From: Ganoderma boninense
Taxonomy: Eukaryota > Basidiomycota > Agaricomycetes > Polyporales > Polyporaceae
Reading direction: 5' to 3'
Assembly: GCA_002900995.3 (NCBI GenBank)
Contig: CM035306.1
Span: forward strand, 1,116,001 to 1,180,000
Length of the DNA: 64,000 nucleotides
Part shown: positions 25,579 through 36,877 of the stretch, in pieces
Layout of the letters: each line of letters begins with the position of its first letter
How positions within the stretch are numbered: position 1 is the first letter of the stretch
The notes under the pieces: generated by a model
Databases searched by the model: none
What the model saw: the letters and a program-made list of their open reading frames with translations, nothing else
Told to the model about the DNA's origin: nothing
Made by a program: the position numbers and the translations under genes

Positions 25579-26469
25579 GGTGCTGTGTGCCCGACGTAAG
25601 GATTCGGCAGTTGTAAGCGGATGCCAGCTTGAGGGGCTGGTGGATGGTGCAAATTCAGTGACTCACAGTAGCAAGATGTGTTGCGGCACTAAATACGAAG
25701 TGGTGGTGGTTGCAGAACAAGTTATCGATCCATCGATGAAGCTGCCTACGCCTCGAGGCCTTCGGGCGTTGTGGCCTTGAGCTTGAGGCTCGTGGGCAGG
25801 CTGTTGTTCGGCTCAGGGCTCGCATTGCATGAATGAACGTTGTCTTCGGCCCGGCCTTGCCGCGCCGGGGACGAGATCCAGAGTGAGACTTCTACGGTCA
25901 GGCCCGCCGCAGCGCCCTTCCTATCTGTCCTGTGTACATGGTCTACACTCCTTGCACCGGAGAAGAGAAGAGCAGTCAGCGACGCCGCACACCTCTGCAT
26001 CGGAAGGTCAATCTTGGGCTGCTATTGAAAGTGGTCCTTCGAAGTTCGAGCTTCTGGAGGCGACGGCGACAAGGCTCTCCCGAGTCCCAACGCTAGTAGC
26101 TTCTACATAAAATTGGGTAAGTAGGTCTTGGATATAGATCCCTGTGGCTGCCCTATTCATGGAAGTGGGAAGTTGATTTCAGAGGCACGGTCCCGTTGAG
26201 CATGTTCCGAACCATCCTTATCACAAACGACAAAGCACAAGTTGGTGTAAGTGTTACCTATCCTCTGTCTTCTGGCGAAAATCACTTTGATGAAGATGTC
26301 ACAGCTGTAAGTTAGTTACAGTAGCTTGGTCGATACATCAATTGGCATACTTAGGTATGTTCCGCCCATTGGATCGAGGAACACGTGACATCTGCATAAG
26401 GGCTAATGGGCCTGTGGCGTTCCTCGAGCTTTCCCTCGCATCACTGACAAGCTAGCTTGCAACGCCAAC
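25579..26469. other. Divergent intergenic region between MYND copies B and C
   Basis: No gene is seen. The region separates two divergently transcribed MYND genes and must contain both promoters; I could not identify a clear TATA box. Confidence 0.5.
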
Positions 26470-27575
26470 ATGACTACTTACCAGCACCTCCTCTCTACAG
26501 TCTTCTCCATGGACATGCTGGCATATTCGTTTCAGGATAGTTTCGCAGTTCGGGCACCACTATTGGGAGCTTGCGACTGGTGCGAAGCGACGGGAAAACA
26601 GGCTAGCCGCCGTCGTCACGATTCGGAGGGCAGGCTGAAGAAGTGCGGCGGGTGTTCAGTGGTGGTGTACTGCAGCAAAAGTTGTCAGATGGCGGCATGG
26701 CCGACACACAAGTGCGTATCCTCCGTCGTTGGCGTGAATTTTCAGCATACACTGATTACTCTAAACGGAGCAGACACATATGCGGCTCGAAGTCGAAGAA
26801 GGATGCCGCTGTCCTAGGCTACCCGTCCACCGTCTCCGTCGCTCGCGCACTAAACACGTGGGTCGCCATGCACACCTGGTCGCTGGGAACCATCGCGGAG
26901 GCTTCCGCGCACTGCGGCCAAGGTGTCGACTCCTCGCTCGAAAATCAGTATGCGCTCGTGTTCGTACTGCTCTCGCGAGACTGTGCCCCCGGTGACCTGA
27001 ACAACCCCGCCGAGGCCTTCATCCTCGAACAAACCAGCCTGGTCCTCAAGGACGCCATCCCCTCCCTGGTTGCGCACTGGCCGCGCATCGAGCGGACGTG
27101 CAAGGCCCTGGCGGATGACATGCGGGCGACGCTCAGCGCGGCGGAGCGGCGTGCGTTCGCAGGCTTCATCCCCGCTGCGTTCCACGTCAAGGCGACAGGG
27201 ATGGTCGCGTTCCACCAGTTCCCTCTCTTTCGGCTTCGGGCGCACGGGCGCGGTCCTTCGTACGCGCAGCCCTTCGTTGCGGAGCATGACGCTCTGTGCA
27301 GCAAGGTGGCGAAGATCTGGGGCCTGTTGATCAACGACGGACTGGTGTTGCGACCCCAACACGCCAAGTATGGCGGATCGCTGCCCCAGGCTGGGCGATG
27401 CATGCAGCTCGGGAAGTCGTGGGCGTGGCTGCCGACAGAGGCCGAGGGGGAAGCTGAGGCCGATGCACCTGTTACTGGCGAGGCCCCGCGACGCACTGGC
27501 TCAGGATTGCCTCCGACTGCCACCGAGCTGTACCAGCGATACCATAAGTTACTCGGGCTGCGCAACTTCGAGTGA
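26470..27575 (+). CDS. MYND zinc-finger protein, copy C
   Basis: Exons 26470..26711 and 26774..27575 (62-nt intron) give 347 residues. The finger is C-D-W-C, K-K-C-G-G-C, Y-C-S-K-S-C-Q and W-P-T-H-K, completed by K-H-I-C in exon 2. The linker between the first two Cys pairs is longer than in its relatives and rich in Arg. A later in-frame ATG (26506 or 26512) would give an N-terminus like copies F and G and may be the true start. Exon 2 contains A-F-A-G-F-I-P-A-A-F-H, G-M-V-A-F-H-Q-F-P-L-F-R-L-R-A-H-G and ends Y-H-K-L-L-G-L-R-N-F-E, placing it in the same subfamily as copies F and G. An Ala/Glu-rich insert precedes the C-terminus. Confidence 0.88.
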
Positions 27576-28416
27576 GTCTCATGATGCACGTTTTTGTGGA
27601 ATTCACGATGCTGAGATCATCATGGCTGACACCATTCAGGTTTGTTACCACTCGGAGACAAAAGCTGGTGCTTACCGTTGGGTTGAATGGTAATCCTGCG
27701 CCAGTCGTCGCGACACCAGGTTCCACAGACGGAGTGGTGGCGATCGAGACGGAAAACACGAACGCAGAACCCTAGTGTCACGCAAATTCCAGTTTCAATT
27801 TGTAGGAGAAGGCTGTCCGCTTGCACAGGAAGCTGGAGATCGAGCTTACACTATCTTTCTCCTGTTGCCTACAAACCGCCACATCCTTCAGCAAGTTCGA
27901 CCACAGTTAGACTGAGCAGTGCGCAGGAATTCGACTCCACTCACTGTGAGCACGGGTAACTACTGACGGCCAGTGTGCGATGTTTATGGAAAACGATCAA
28001 ATTCGGACCGTTGATCCTCCTCGGAGTTTGCCGGGTGATTCAACTTTGCCGCATGGCTCATCCATTACAATGCATGCTGGATTGTCCAAACGGCGACGGT
28101 GGCGATCTTATCGTGAGCTCGTTTGTAAATGCTTTTCAGCTTTCCGAGTCGCAACGACGCGCCTGGTGTGCGCAAGTTCGTGCTTCTCTCTCGCCAGCAC
28201 CGCTCGTCCACTCACTGTTTACTGCGGCTCTGTTGATATCCGAGTCTTCTGGAACCATGTTGAAGCTTGAAGGTTATACGAATTCAAACGTTCAAGGTGA
28301 ATGCACTTGCACGTCCTTTCACGAGTGGCGTAGGCGGCAGCACTAACTCGCCATCAGATCTCCACGACTCGTACTGCAGTGACACGTCATCTGTTCGATT
28401 CACCAACCGCCCCAAG
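27576..28416. other. Spacer between MYND copy C and F-box/LRR copy D
   Basis: No supported gene. The reading frame upstream of the F-box start codon stays open for 150 nt but shows no homology to the other family members, so it is treated as leader. Confidence 0.5.
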
Positions 28417-30074
28417 ATGAAGCTCACCTACGACGCCCTCCTCCACGTCATCTCTTCCTCATGGTACGCAAAGGATGCCGTACCGCTGATAGCAACCTGC
28501 CGGGTTCTCTATCATGAAGGACCCAAAATCGCGCTGAAGAAGGCTGTTTTCATTTCTACCGAAGAGCAGCTGGCCTCATTTATCAAATTCCTGCGTGCCG
28601 ACAACTCATCTCGCTGCCGATACCTCAAGCAACTCGAATTCTGGCCATGCTTCCCAGAGCAGGATGTCGTTCAAGAACTCGTCGATACCCTCCCGCTCCT
28701 GACCCGCCTCGAGTACTTGAAGCTGGTTGAGGTGGACACGCTCCTCGACCTCCACCCCAATCTCACAACCGCGTTATGTGCACTCCCCAGCTTGCGCCAC
28801 ATCAACTTCGCCGGAATCAAGAGAGAGGCCTGTGCGCTTCTCTTAAGGTCTCGCTTCCCTCTCGTCTCCGCGAGCTTCGACTTTATCCTCGACGACGACC
28901 GGAGGCTTTGGGATGACATCTCCGACGACGAATGGGGACAATTCCATCCTACGATCCTGCTAGAAAACTTCGCGCCGACACTCCAGGAGCTACAATGCAC
29001 AGCGTGGTACACGCTCGACGAAACCATAATCCCACTCAAGGTCTTCCCCAACATGCGGAGGCTCTCCATAGAGCTCCACGAGTTGCCGCTCCGCATCGAT
29101 CCCTTCATCCGCGCCTTCCCCAATCTCACCGACCTCCGCCTGAACACAGACTACCACGGCGCACAGTACTCGGAGGACATACGAGACAGCCACGACACGA
29201 ACGTTGCGCAGCAGCTGGACCCTGCCAACTCCTGTGGGACGTGGGAGCACCTCGAACACGTCCAGGGGTGTCTCTTCGATATTTACGCCGTCGGGCTCAC
29301 CTCTCACATCCGCCGCGTCACCATCGTGCTTCCCCTGGACGACGGGCCGACGACGGAGATGCTCGCGACGGTGCTGCGATACGCGCGGCCGTGGCACCTC
29401 AAGATCGAGCACATCCCTGGCAACCTGCTTGGCGACACCGACGGAGGGTTCATCGCCATGCTGCGCGACGCGAGCGCGTCCTCCCTCCTCAACCTCGATG
29501 TACGCGTCTTCTTTGGCGCGGACGACCGGGAAAAGGACCTGGCAGCCGTCGTTGTGAGCCATTCACCTTCCTCCGAGTCTGGGTCCCCTCCACTGAGCTC
29601 ACAGACTTTCCGATCGCGCAGAACGACCTCATTTCTGCACTAGCTATCCTCCCGCTCAAGTTCCTCGAGCTGCGCTTTGTGACCACCTACCTCGACCCGA
29701 CCCCGGAGAGCCCAGGCGATTTTGAGCGCATGGTCGCCCGTAATCAGGGCCTGCCCGAACCGCCAGAGCCCACGCCTCCTCCTCTCACCCCAGCCGAGCG
29801 CTCCTTGCGGACTCTGGATATGGACGCCATGATGTTGCGTCTTGAAGCCATGACGTCGCTCGAGGCCGCGCATGTCGTCGTGGAAGGCTCGCGGTACGGC
29901 GAGTACGCCTGGGAAGGGCACGACAGGACGATCTCGAAGGGCGGGGCGCGGCTGGCGGGGCGCGAGCAGTGGGAGAGCTGGATCCCCGGTATGAATCGGA
30001 TCGTGCTGGTGCGTCTGTCTTGCCCGGGCTAGCTATGTTGTATCCGCTTGCTCATCGCTCCCGATTCGCAGTGA
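28417..30074 (+). CDS. F-box/leucine-rich-like protein, copy D
   Basis: Exons 28417..29553, 29622..30008 and a terminal 3-nt exon 30072..30074 give about 508 residues. The N-terminus M-K-L-T-Y-D-A-L-L-H-V-I-S with downstream L-I-A-T-C-R-V-L-Y-H-E-G is a degenerate F-box-like segment shared by all copies here. The body has irregular leucine-rich repeats, for example R-I-D-P-F-I-R-A-F-P-N-L-T-D-L. After a 68-nt phase-0 intron the C-terminal exon reads N-D-L-I-S-A-L-A-I-L-P-L-K-F-L-E-L-R-F and ends G-R-E-Q-W-E-S-W. The proposed last intron (63 nt, GT-AG) puts the TGA stop alone in the final exon; without it the protein ends six residues later at 30032. Binding to Skp1 is assumed from the family, not shown by the sequence. 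Confidence 0.85.
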
Positions 30075-30208
30075 CGAGATGGGCCGCGGCTGTGTCGGCG
30101 TTTTGAGCATCGCTGTGGTGCACGACCTCCTAGTAAGGCCTCACAGTACTTTCCTCGTTTGTCAGGTGTGTAGATTACTGGCAATTTACTGAGTTGACTA
30201 CTGAAAAG

Positions 30209-30550
30209 GAAGACCTGGTATCCGCAATGATTGAACTGCCTGTCAAGTTTGTTTAGTTGAGACTCAAGCGTTGTGACCTAGACTTGGAGTCGAACTCGGA
30301 CTCGGACTCGTCGGAGTCGTCGCTGCAAAGCGATCTTGAGAACATGGCCAGTATACCGCCCGAGCCCTCTCATTGCCGTGAGGCTCTCTTTATACGCTAA
30401 GGATATGGACCTACTCGTCACTCGTCTCGGAACCATCCGTTCGGTCGAGGCTGCGCATGTCGAAGTGCTCGATCACGAGAGGAAGGTCGGGGTTCGTGGA
30501 GAGTGAGCAGTGGGAACTCGATACGGGGAAAGAATTGATTCTGTTGGTAC
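30209..30550 (+). pseudogene. Relic of an F-box/LRR C-terminal exon
   Basis: Right after an AG, one frame reads E-D-L-V-S-A-M-I-E-L-P-V-K-F-V, a stop, then L-R-L-K-R-C-D-L-D-L. This matches the start of the last coding exon of copies D and I. Further on, in another frame, K-D-M-D-L-L-V-T-R-L-G-T-I-R-S-V-E-A-A-H matches their L-D-M-D-A segment. The first exon is absent. It sits just behind copy D in the same orientation and is therefore probably the tail of a lost tandem duplicate. Confidence 0.7.
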
Positions 30551-30697
30551 GTATTGACTTCGCAGAGAGGTATGTAGTATATTCACACATGTACAGACTT
30601 ACAGAAAGGTCTCCAAATGACCAGCAGTTCTAAATACGATAGAACAAGGATATCAAATGGTGAGGCGGGAGCCTGCTCGTCGAACCCTCCAACGCGA

Positions 30698-31600
30698 CTA
30701 ACGGCTCACATTCGGTGTCCCCCGCCAAAGTCCCCCCCAGTTCGTAAACAGCGATTTCCACACCCAGCTCTTGTTTTCACGCACGTACCGACCTGGTACA
30801 GGCAATCCGCAGTCCTCTCCTTTGGGCATGGTGTGGATCGGGAACGGGACGTTCAAGCTCGCGGTACGCATCCTCGCGAGGTTTTCCAAGTGCGCCGCCA
30901 GGCTGTGTCGCATGATTGGCGGTATGGCGGCTCTCTCTGATGTCGCTGGGACCACGAGAAACACTCGAGCGCGCTGTGGACGCCCCCCTCCAGCGAGAGC
31001 ATTGCGAGGATGGTGCTGTCAGGCACCCCCAGGTCATCGCGGCGCCAAAGTGCGACGCTGCTTGCGCGCAAGGCGGCGAACCTGTCGAGTGGCTTGGGAC
31101 AGCGGGCTTCGTACCTGGAACGCGCATGAAGGTGAACATGCGCGAGGGGTTGTGGCAGCGTGAAGCCTCGCCAGTGGTGCGTGTAAACCAGAAGCGGAGG
31201 ACGATGTTGTCGGTATGCGGGATGCGGCCGAACTCAAGATATGGATCATGGCCGCGGTCTGCAGGGCCCACCTGTGCGAGCCTGTATAGTCGTTGAACGT
31301 GTGCGTGAGCTCCTCCAGAGAGCGGAAGCCGTGCAGCATTTCGGGGGCAGCGCAAGGCGCGTTCTCGAGGATGCGTTTGTTGGTGCTTGCTGACCTGCAT
31401 AGGAGTCTGGAGACGAATATTTGGCGCGGGCATCGGAGCAACGGGTTGAGACACTACGCACTTGTGCATGGGCCAGTGGGCCTTCTGGCATGCCTTGCTG
31501 CAGTACGTCGGGCGGCCGACGCAGCCAGTGCACCTCATGAGCTTAACGCCATCCTCGGGAGATCGTATGCAGTGGTTGCCAGTCAGAGGCGGAGTGCGGT
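30698..31600 (-). pseudogene. Broken MYND gene, copy E
   Basis: The finger core C-T-G-C, Y-C-S-K-A-C-Q-K and W-P-M-H-K is clear. The first Cys pair is gone, and after the usual phase-2 intron the eighth ligand is Ser (K-S-A-S instead of K-x-x-C). The second-exon homology is spread over all three frames: L-E-E-L-T-H-T-F-N-D-Y-T-G-S-H-R-W-A-L-Q, then I-P-H-T-D-N-I-V-L-R-F-W-F, then L-A-A-H-L-E-N-L-A-R-M-R-T-A-S-L-N-V-P-F. The last part ends S-W-V-W-K-S-L-F-T-N-W-G-G-L-W-R-G, like copies A and B. With several frameshifts and four missing ligand positions it cannot make a normal protein. Confidence 0.8.
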
Positions 31601-32074
31601 GGGCTGAGACCCTTGGGACATGGTGGGATGCAGTGGACCGAGGAGCAACGACTTGGGTAGGAATACCGGACTAAGCAGACGAATATTCTAGCCTGGGTCT
31701 GGCGCTTCGGAAGTTGAATCAATGCCCCGAATGACAAGTGAGAAGCCCACTGTCAGTCGATAATTTTAAGCCTGAACAGGTACCTAGGCTACCATGGCTT
31801 GAACGTCCGCATGAATAAGTAGATACCGTGTCCTGAATCGTCAGTGGATCCGCGACGGGGAACACAGGGAATTCTAATGGGTCATTGTGATCAGTTGACC
31901 AGGCATCTTCGCAGATGAGTCACTGGAGTCCGAGGCAATTCAAGTTCTTGAGCGAAGACAGCTCGGCTGCAGAGGAACACGTGTTGTCCATGCTCGTTAG
32001 CACGCTACATTCACCCAGTCTCGTCCTCGTGGCATCGCACATTCCACTCCACCATCACCATCCCTAGATCCCCC
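31601..32074. other. Divergent spacer between copies E and F
   Basis: I see no gene or clear regulatory element. Confidence 0.5.
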
Positions 32075-33120
32075 ATGGAGCGCGACTCGTTTGAGAGCTT
32101 TGAACCTCTTGAATTCCACGCCGATGGAGTATGCGATTGGTGTCACAGCGACCCCAAGGAGGGAGGTGAGAAGCTGAAGAAGTGTTCTGGGTGCTCCACG
32201 GTGTTGTACTGCAGTAGGACGTGTCAGGTCAAAGCGTGGCCCAAACATAAGTATGTATTCTCCGACGGTGACAATGGTTTGAGCAGCACCAATAATCAGT
32301 GCTGATCGTCGATTCATTCGGCCTCAGAAAGATGTGCCGCTTACACACTGGCACTAAAGAGTCGACTGCGTATATGGGCTACGCCTCGGCGGCCGCCATG
32401 ACCAAAGCACTCAGGCGGTGGGCGAGCATCCACATGTGGACTCTGCAGAGAGTCGTGGAGATCCTGGCACACAAGATGGGCAGAGGCGTCGACGATCACC
32501 TCACTAACCAGCGCGCAGTCGAGCTCGTGCTCGCGCAGCAATGCCCGACCCCGCCGACCCAGACAACCCGGCGAAGGCGTTCCTGCTCGAGTCGGGCACC
32601 ATCGCCGCCAGGACGGAGCGCGACTTTCTGGACGCGAAATTGGCCGCGCGTCGAGGAGAAATGCCGGGACTACACCCAGCGCATGCGCCCGAAGCTGCGC
32701 GCGGCCGAGCGCGAGGCGTTCGCAGGCTTCATCCCCGCCGTGTTCCACTTCGAGATGACCGGGGTCGCGTCGTTCACGCAGTACCCCCTCTACCGCCTTC
32801 GCGGCCACGGAAGCGACCCGTCCCGCAATCCTCCGCGCACCGAAGAACAGTTCCAGCTCTTCGACGACATGTAGCACCTCTATGTGGGGATGATGAACAT
32901 GGGGATGGTCCTCCGGGCGCCAGGCGGGGACGACAACTCGGTGTTCCCCGAGGCGGGCTTCTACAGGCCGATCGGGCAGAGGAACCTGAAGTCTTGGATG
33001 TGGGTCGCCGGCCCTGGCTGGGATTGGGAGGAGCCTACTCCTGCTCCAGCCCCGTGGGGTACGGTCCCGGATATGATGAGGAAGTACCATGAGCTCCTCG
33101 CACAACGCAACTTCATGTGA
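32075..33120 (+). pseudogene. MYND gene with two offsetting frameshifts and an internal stop, copy F
   Basis: Exon 1 (32075..32250) is intact: C-D-W-C, K-K-C-S-G-C, Y-C-S-R-T-C-Q and W-P-K-H-K, with K-K-M-C starting exon 2 at 32328. Exon 1 has the same length as in copy G. In exon 2 the family motif D-P-A-D-P-D-N-P-A-K-A-F lies in a different frame from the flanks: the frame slips near 32540 and returns near 32640 at N-W-P-R-V-E-E. A TAG at 32872 then interrupts the C-terminal third, after which the homology continues in frame (V-L-R-A-P-G-G-D-D-N) to L-L-A-Q-R-N-F-M and a TGA. Read as written, a product would end at residue 240 with a scrambled segment of about 33 residues. It is a recent pseudogene or contains sequencing errors. 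Confidence 0.75.
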
Positions 33121-33576
33121 GTCATGCTATCTTCGTCTCGGTGGGAACCACTTTAACGAAGGAGGATGGTTAGCGTCGATGGATTCTACTACGATCCACC
33201 AGAGTGATGGCTTACTTGGTATACCAACGTCTGTTGGAGATGGCAGGCACGAATCTGATGTCAAAGTACGACGATCGAGATGTTGGACGGCAGGCGTCCG
33301 CCAGTGCGTAAAGGAGGGTATGGATACGGATGATGGCCGCGGTCTGCGGGATGTGTGAGCAAGTTGTTGAAAGTCTGATGGATGACTTAGTATTCGGTTA
33401 GCGAAATCGCATACATCGGGCTCGAGGCTTAAAGGTATCAATAGCGGCAACTTGGGATATAATCCCAGGCTGGAACGTGCACCCTGACAGCGGTCCGAAG
33501 GAGCACGTGTCGTCCACGTTCTGGTATGGAACCGGGTCGCCGTGGCTCACCTCACTCCTCCCACTATCTCACTGGC
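33121..33576. other. Spacer between MYND copies F and G
   Basis: No gene seen; it presumably holds the promoter of copy G. Confidence 0.5.
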
Positions 33577-34594
33577 ATGGAACGCTATTCGTTCGAGGAC
33601 TGCGTAGCTGTCCGAACGCCCCTCTCCGGAGTCTGCGATAGATGCCAGGCGGACCCTGCTGAGACCGGAATCAAGCTGAAGAAGTGTACGGGATGCTCTG
33701 CGGTCTTGTACTGCAGCAAGAAATGTCAGACGGAAGCATGGCCATCACACAGGTAGGCAGCCTTATAAGTACGGCCGGCTGGCATGTTTTGGACGATACC
33801 GATCGGTCCCGATTTGAATCACCAGGACCATGTGCCGCGAGCAGTCGCAGAAGACGTCCACCCAGCTCGGCTTCTCCTCGACCGCCTCCCTCGCCACCGC
33901 GATCAAGCGGTGGGGAGACATCCACGTCTGGGCGCTGCAGACGATCGTCGACGGGACCGTCCACAAGCTGGGCGGCGGCGTCGACGACCACCTCGAGCAC
34001 GAGCGCGCGATCGTCGTCGTGCTCACGCAGAAGGAGCACGCAGACCCCGCCGACCGGCACAACCCCGCGAAGGCGTTCCAGCTCGGTGAGGTCTACCTCG
34101 TGCACAAGGACGACCGCGAGTTCCTCGCCGCGCAGTGGCCGCGCCTCGCGGCGTACTGCAGGACCATGGCGGACAACATGCGCGCGAAGCTCTCCGCGGA
34201 GGAGCGCCGCGCGTTCGCGGGCTTCATCCCCGCCGCGTTCCACTTCGACATCACGGGCATGGTCTCGTTCCACCAGTACCCGCTCTACCGCTTGCGCGCG
34301 CACGGAGGCGGACCGTCCTACGACTACCCTCGGACGGAGGAGGAGCTGAAGGTGATCAACGAGGTCGGGTACCACTGTGGTAGCTTGGTCAACCAGGGGC
34401 TGGTGCTCCGCGCGCCGGAAGGCGACGACAACGCGGTTCTCCCTGAATTTGGGGTCTACAAGCAGACGGGCAGGAAGTCTTGGGCGTTGGGGCGCGCGAA
34501 AGGCTGGAAGTGGTACGAATCGGAGAAATACAGGTCGCTCGCCGACGCATTCAGGCGGTACCACCCGCTACTCGCGCAGCGCAACTACGAGTGA
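33577..34594 (+). CDS. MYND zinc-finger protein, copy G
   Basis: Exons 33577..33752 and 33826..34594 give 314 residues without interruption. The finger is C-D-R-C, K-K-C-T-G-C, Y-C-S-K-K-C-Q and W-P-S-H-R, completed by R-T-M-C; here the split codon is AG|G (Arg) instead of the usual Lys. Exon 2 carries A-L-Q-T-I-V-D, D-P-A-D-R-H-N-P-A-K-A-F, R-A-F-A-G-F-I-P-A-A-F-H-F, G-M-V-S-F-H-Q-Y-P-L-Y-R-L-R-A-H-G and ends P-L-L-A-Q-R-N-Y-E. It is the cleanest member of the subfamily that includes copies C and F, and serves as reference for reading their damage. Start chosen by alignment with copy F (M-E-R-x-S-F-E). Function unknown. Confidence 0.9.
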
Positions 34595-35253
34595 GTGCTG
34601 TCATCGATACTGTCGTAGAGACTCGATCTGACGATGGCTTGGCAGCAATGACTTGTTTGTTTAATGTGTATTACCGAGAAAAACCTTGTTGCAGCGTCCG
34701 GTGTCCAAGCTTTGAGTCGAGAAAGTGGACGTTGAAAAGGGTGGCGTTCCCCAGTGTGCACTGGATCCATCGAACTTCGAAGGAGTCGCACCTTCGAAAC
34801 GGATAGAGGGACATAAACCCACATTGAGATCACCTATAGTTTGGGGAGGCAATGATGATGAGAGATATCGTACTCACTTATGAGCCTTCCAGGCTGCCTT
34901 TTGACTGCAAGAACATGGCATCGTCTCACAGCCCCGCTGGCAGTCGCGCTTCTACAACCGCCATAGTAGCTGAAGACTTGAAAGCGTTTCTTCGCGAAGT
35001 TTTTGAGAGAGTTACGCAGAGAGTCGATGGATAAGAATACGAGATGACTCCGGAGTCCGAACGTAGACCAGACTGAGCAGCGCAGGGTAGGAGGTGCCGG
35101 CCGTTACAGAGACCGGATATGAGGAGGCTTGAATGGTGAAATTAACCTCCTTATGCAGATAATCGGAGCAAAGGGCGACGACCGATGAAAGCCGGCAGGC
35201 ATCCAGAGAGGACATTGTGGTAAGGTGGCAAGTTTTGCAAGTTTTACGACGCC
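34595..35253. other. Spacer between MYND copies G and H
   Basis: Contains only the small MYND relic described separately; otherwise nothing recognisable. Confidence 0.45.
34878..34965 (-). pseudogene. Fragment of a MYND first exon
   Basis: On the minus strand a stretch reads C-S-Q-K-A-A-W-K-A-H-K and is followed at once by a perfect donor (GTGAGT) after AA, exactly the family's splice position. Upstream, K-R-D-C-Q-R-G-C may be the remains of the third and fourth ligands. No second exon follows in a usable frame. Confidence 0.5.
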
Positions 35254-36409
35254 ATGGCCTGGGCGAAGCAGTGCCCAGCGCTTATTGATTCCTTCGGGCG
35301 CTTCTCTCTCGGAGTTTGCCAGATGACCATATCGCTGTGGCGAAGCCTCTTGGAACTTGCAGTGAACTGTCCTTGTCTAGAGCATATGTCTCGCGCGAAC
35401 TTCGGCTTCCCTCGGGTCATCCATCCCAACTGTCATCACTGCGGGAAGTCGTGCCTCAGCCCCAAACGATGTACAGGGTGCGCTCTCGCTTTGTACTGCG
35501 GGAGGGATTGTCAAAAGGCTGCGTGGTCGGAGCACAAGTAAGCCTCTTCCTGAAAATCATCAAAAAGCGCTAAGCAGTCGGATAGTGCGCCCAGCCTGAT
35601 GTTCCATATTTTGTGCTTACGAACGCAGAATATTTTGTCGCTCGAGGTCGGGCACGACCCCGGCGAAGATTGAGTCCAAGGACAAGTTTGGACACTCCGC
35701 ACAGTTCGCTCTTATCGACACCATCAGAGAATGGTCGGACATACACGAATACACCCTGCGGATCCTCATACACATCACGCTTTGGACCAACGGCGGTGTC
35801 GCGCATAACCTGGCCTCTGGCGATAAGGCGATGGTGATCACACTAGAAGCTGTCGCCAACAGTGCGGACAACAACCTGCACGTATCCCGAGCCTACCGTA
35901 TTTTCGACATCAAAATCGCCCGCAGGGACGATGACCCTTTCCTCCGGCGGTATTGGCGAGACGAGGGTTCAGAAGAGCATGCTCACAACGCCGGGCAAGA
36001 GGCTCACAACCCCGCGTTCGTCGGTACAATGCATGTCGCATTCACTGTGCGAGGGACGGCGTTCGGTCTTCAGATGCCCGAGTACGACATCTATCGCCCC
36101 TACCGGCATACCGCAGAGGCCATCCCACCCCAGCTCTTCCGCCTCGGCTTCGAAGACCTCGCGGTCGTGTGCAGACGTGCCATCGCCGCCGGGATAGTGT
36201 TTTCGATCTCTGACGATCCCGAAGGGAAGTTCTTGGACTTGCCCCCGCCCGACTTCAGGATCTACGAGCGCGACGGGAGTGGGTGGAAGAAGGTACTCAA
36301 CCCCACCATGGTCTCGGACGTGATCAACCCGGACATGGCGAGACATCGGTCCGAGTTCGTTTCCGGAATGCCCTTCCAGGGTCTTTGGGTCCTGCTTGGG
36401 AAGTGGTAA
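35254..36409 (+). CDS. MYND zinc-finger protein, copy H (divergent)
   Basis: Exons 35254..35537 and 35629..36409 (91-nt intron) give 354 residues. The finger is C-H-H-C, K-R-C-T-G-C, Y-C-G-R-D-C-Q-K and W-S-E-H-K, with K-I-F-C after the intron. The N-terminal extension of about 60 residues is longer than in other copies; a start at the M-S-R-A-N-F codon (35383) is equally possible. Exon 2 keeps the early family segment (R-E-W-S-D-I-H-E-Y-T-L-R) and a G-T-M-H-V-A-F-T-V-R-G-T-A-F equivalent of the I-P-A-A-F-H motif, but the C-terminus (P-D-F-R-I-Y-E-R-D-G-S-G-W-K) differs, so it forms its own branch. No interruptions. Confidence 0.85.
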
Positions 36410-36877
36410 AATGATGTGCGTTCTTCCATCATCTCAAAGACAAAGGTGCTGCGACTGACTCTTGGGCGTGTCCCTAGTGCCGTTCGACATCAAGGTGTGA
36501 ATGTTCTGTGGGCAGTTCGTGTAATCCCGACCTTCAATGCATGCCATGTTGTAGTTTATATTAGACCATTGTGTCAGCACGGATATCATGCACGACTAAC
36601 TTAGTAGCCTAACTGGCGTACCTTCCGGAGGAGCGTTTCTGGAATGAGGCACAGCCTCCATGCTCTTTGGTTTGGCAGGTGCCATCGCCGCAATTATGTC
36701 ATCCATGTAACGTAACCTTAAGTATGAAACATACTCGCCGAAATCTCCTCCTCCACGACCACGTCGCGCGTCCCTTCTCACCGTGCCCCCGATCGCTTGG
36801 TGCAGTTTCAAGGTAAAGGCAGCTCATGCTGAATGACTCATTCAGCCACGGGACACTGACCAAGTCGGAGTTTAGCC
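36410..36877. other. Spacer between MYND copy H and F-box/LRR copy I
   Basis: No gene is seen; it presumably holds the promoter of copy I. Confidence 0.5.
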
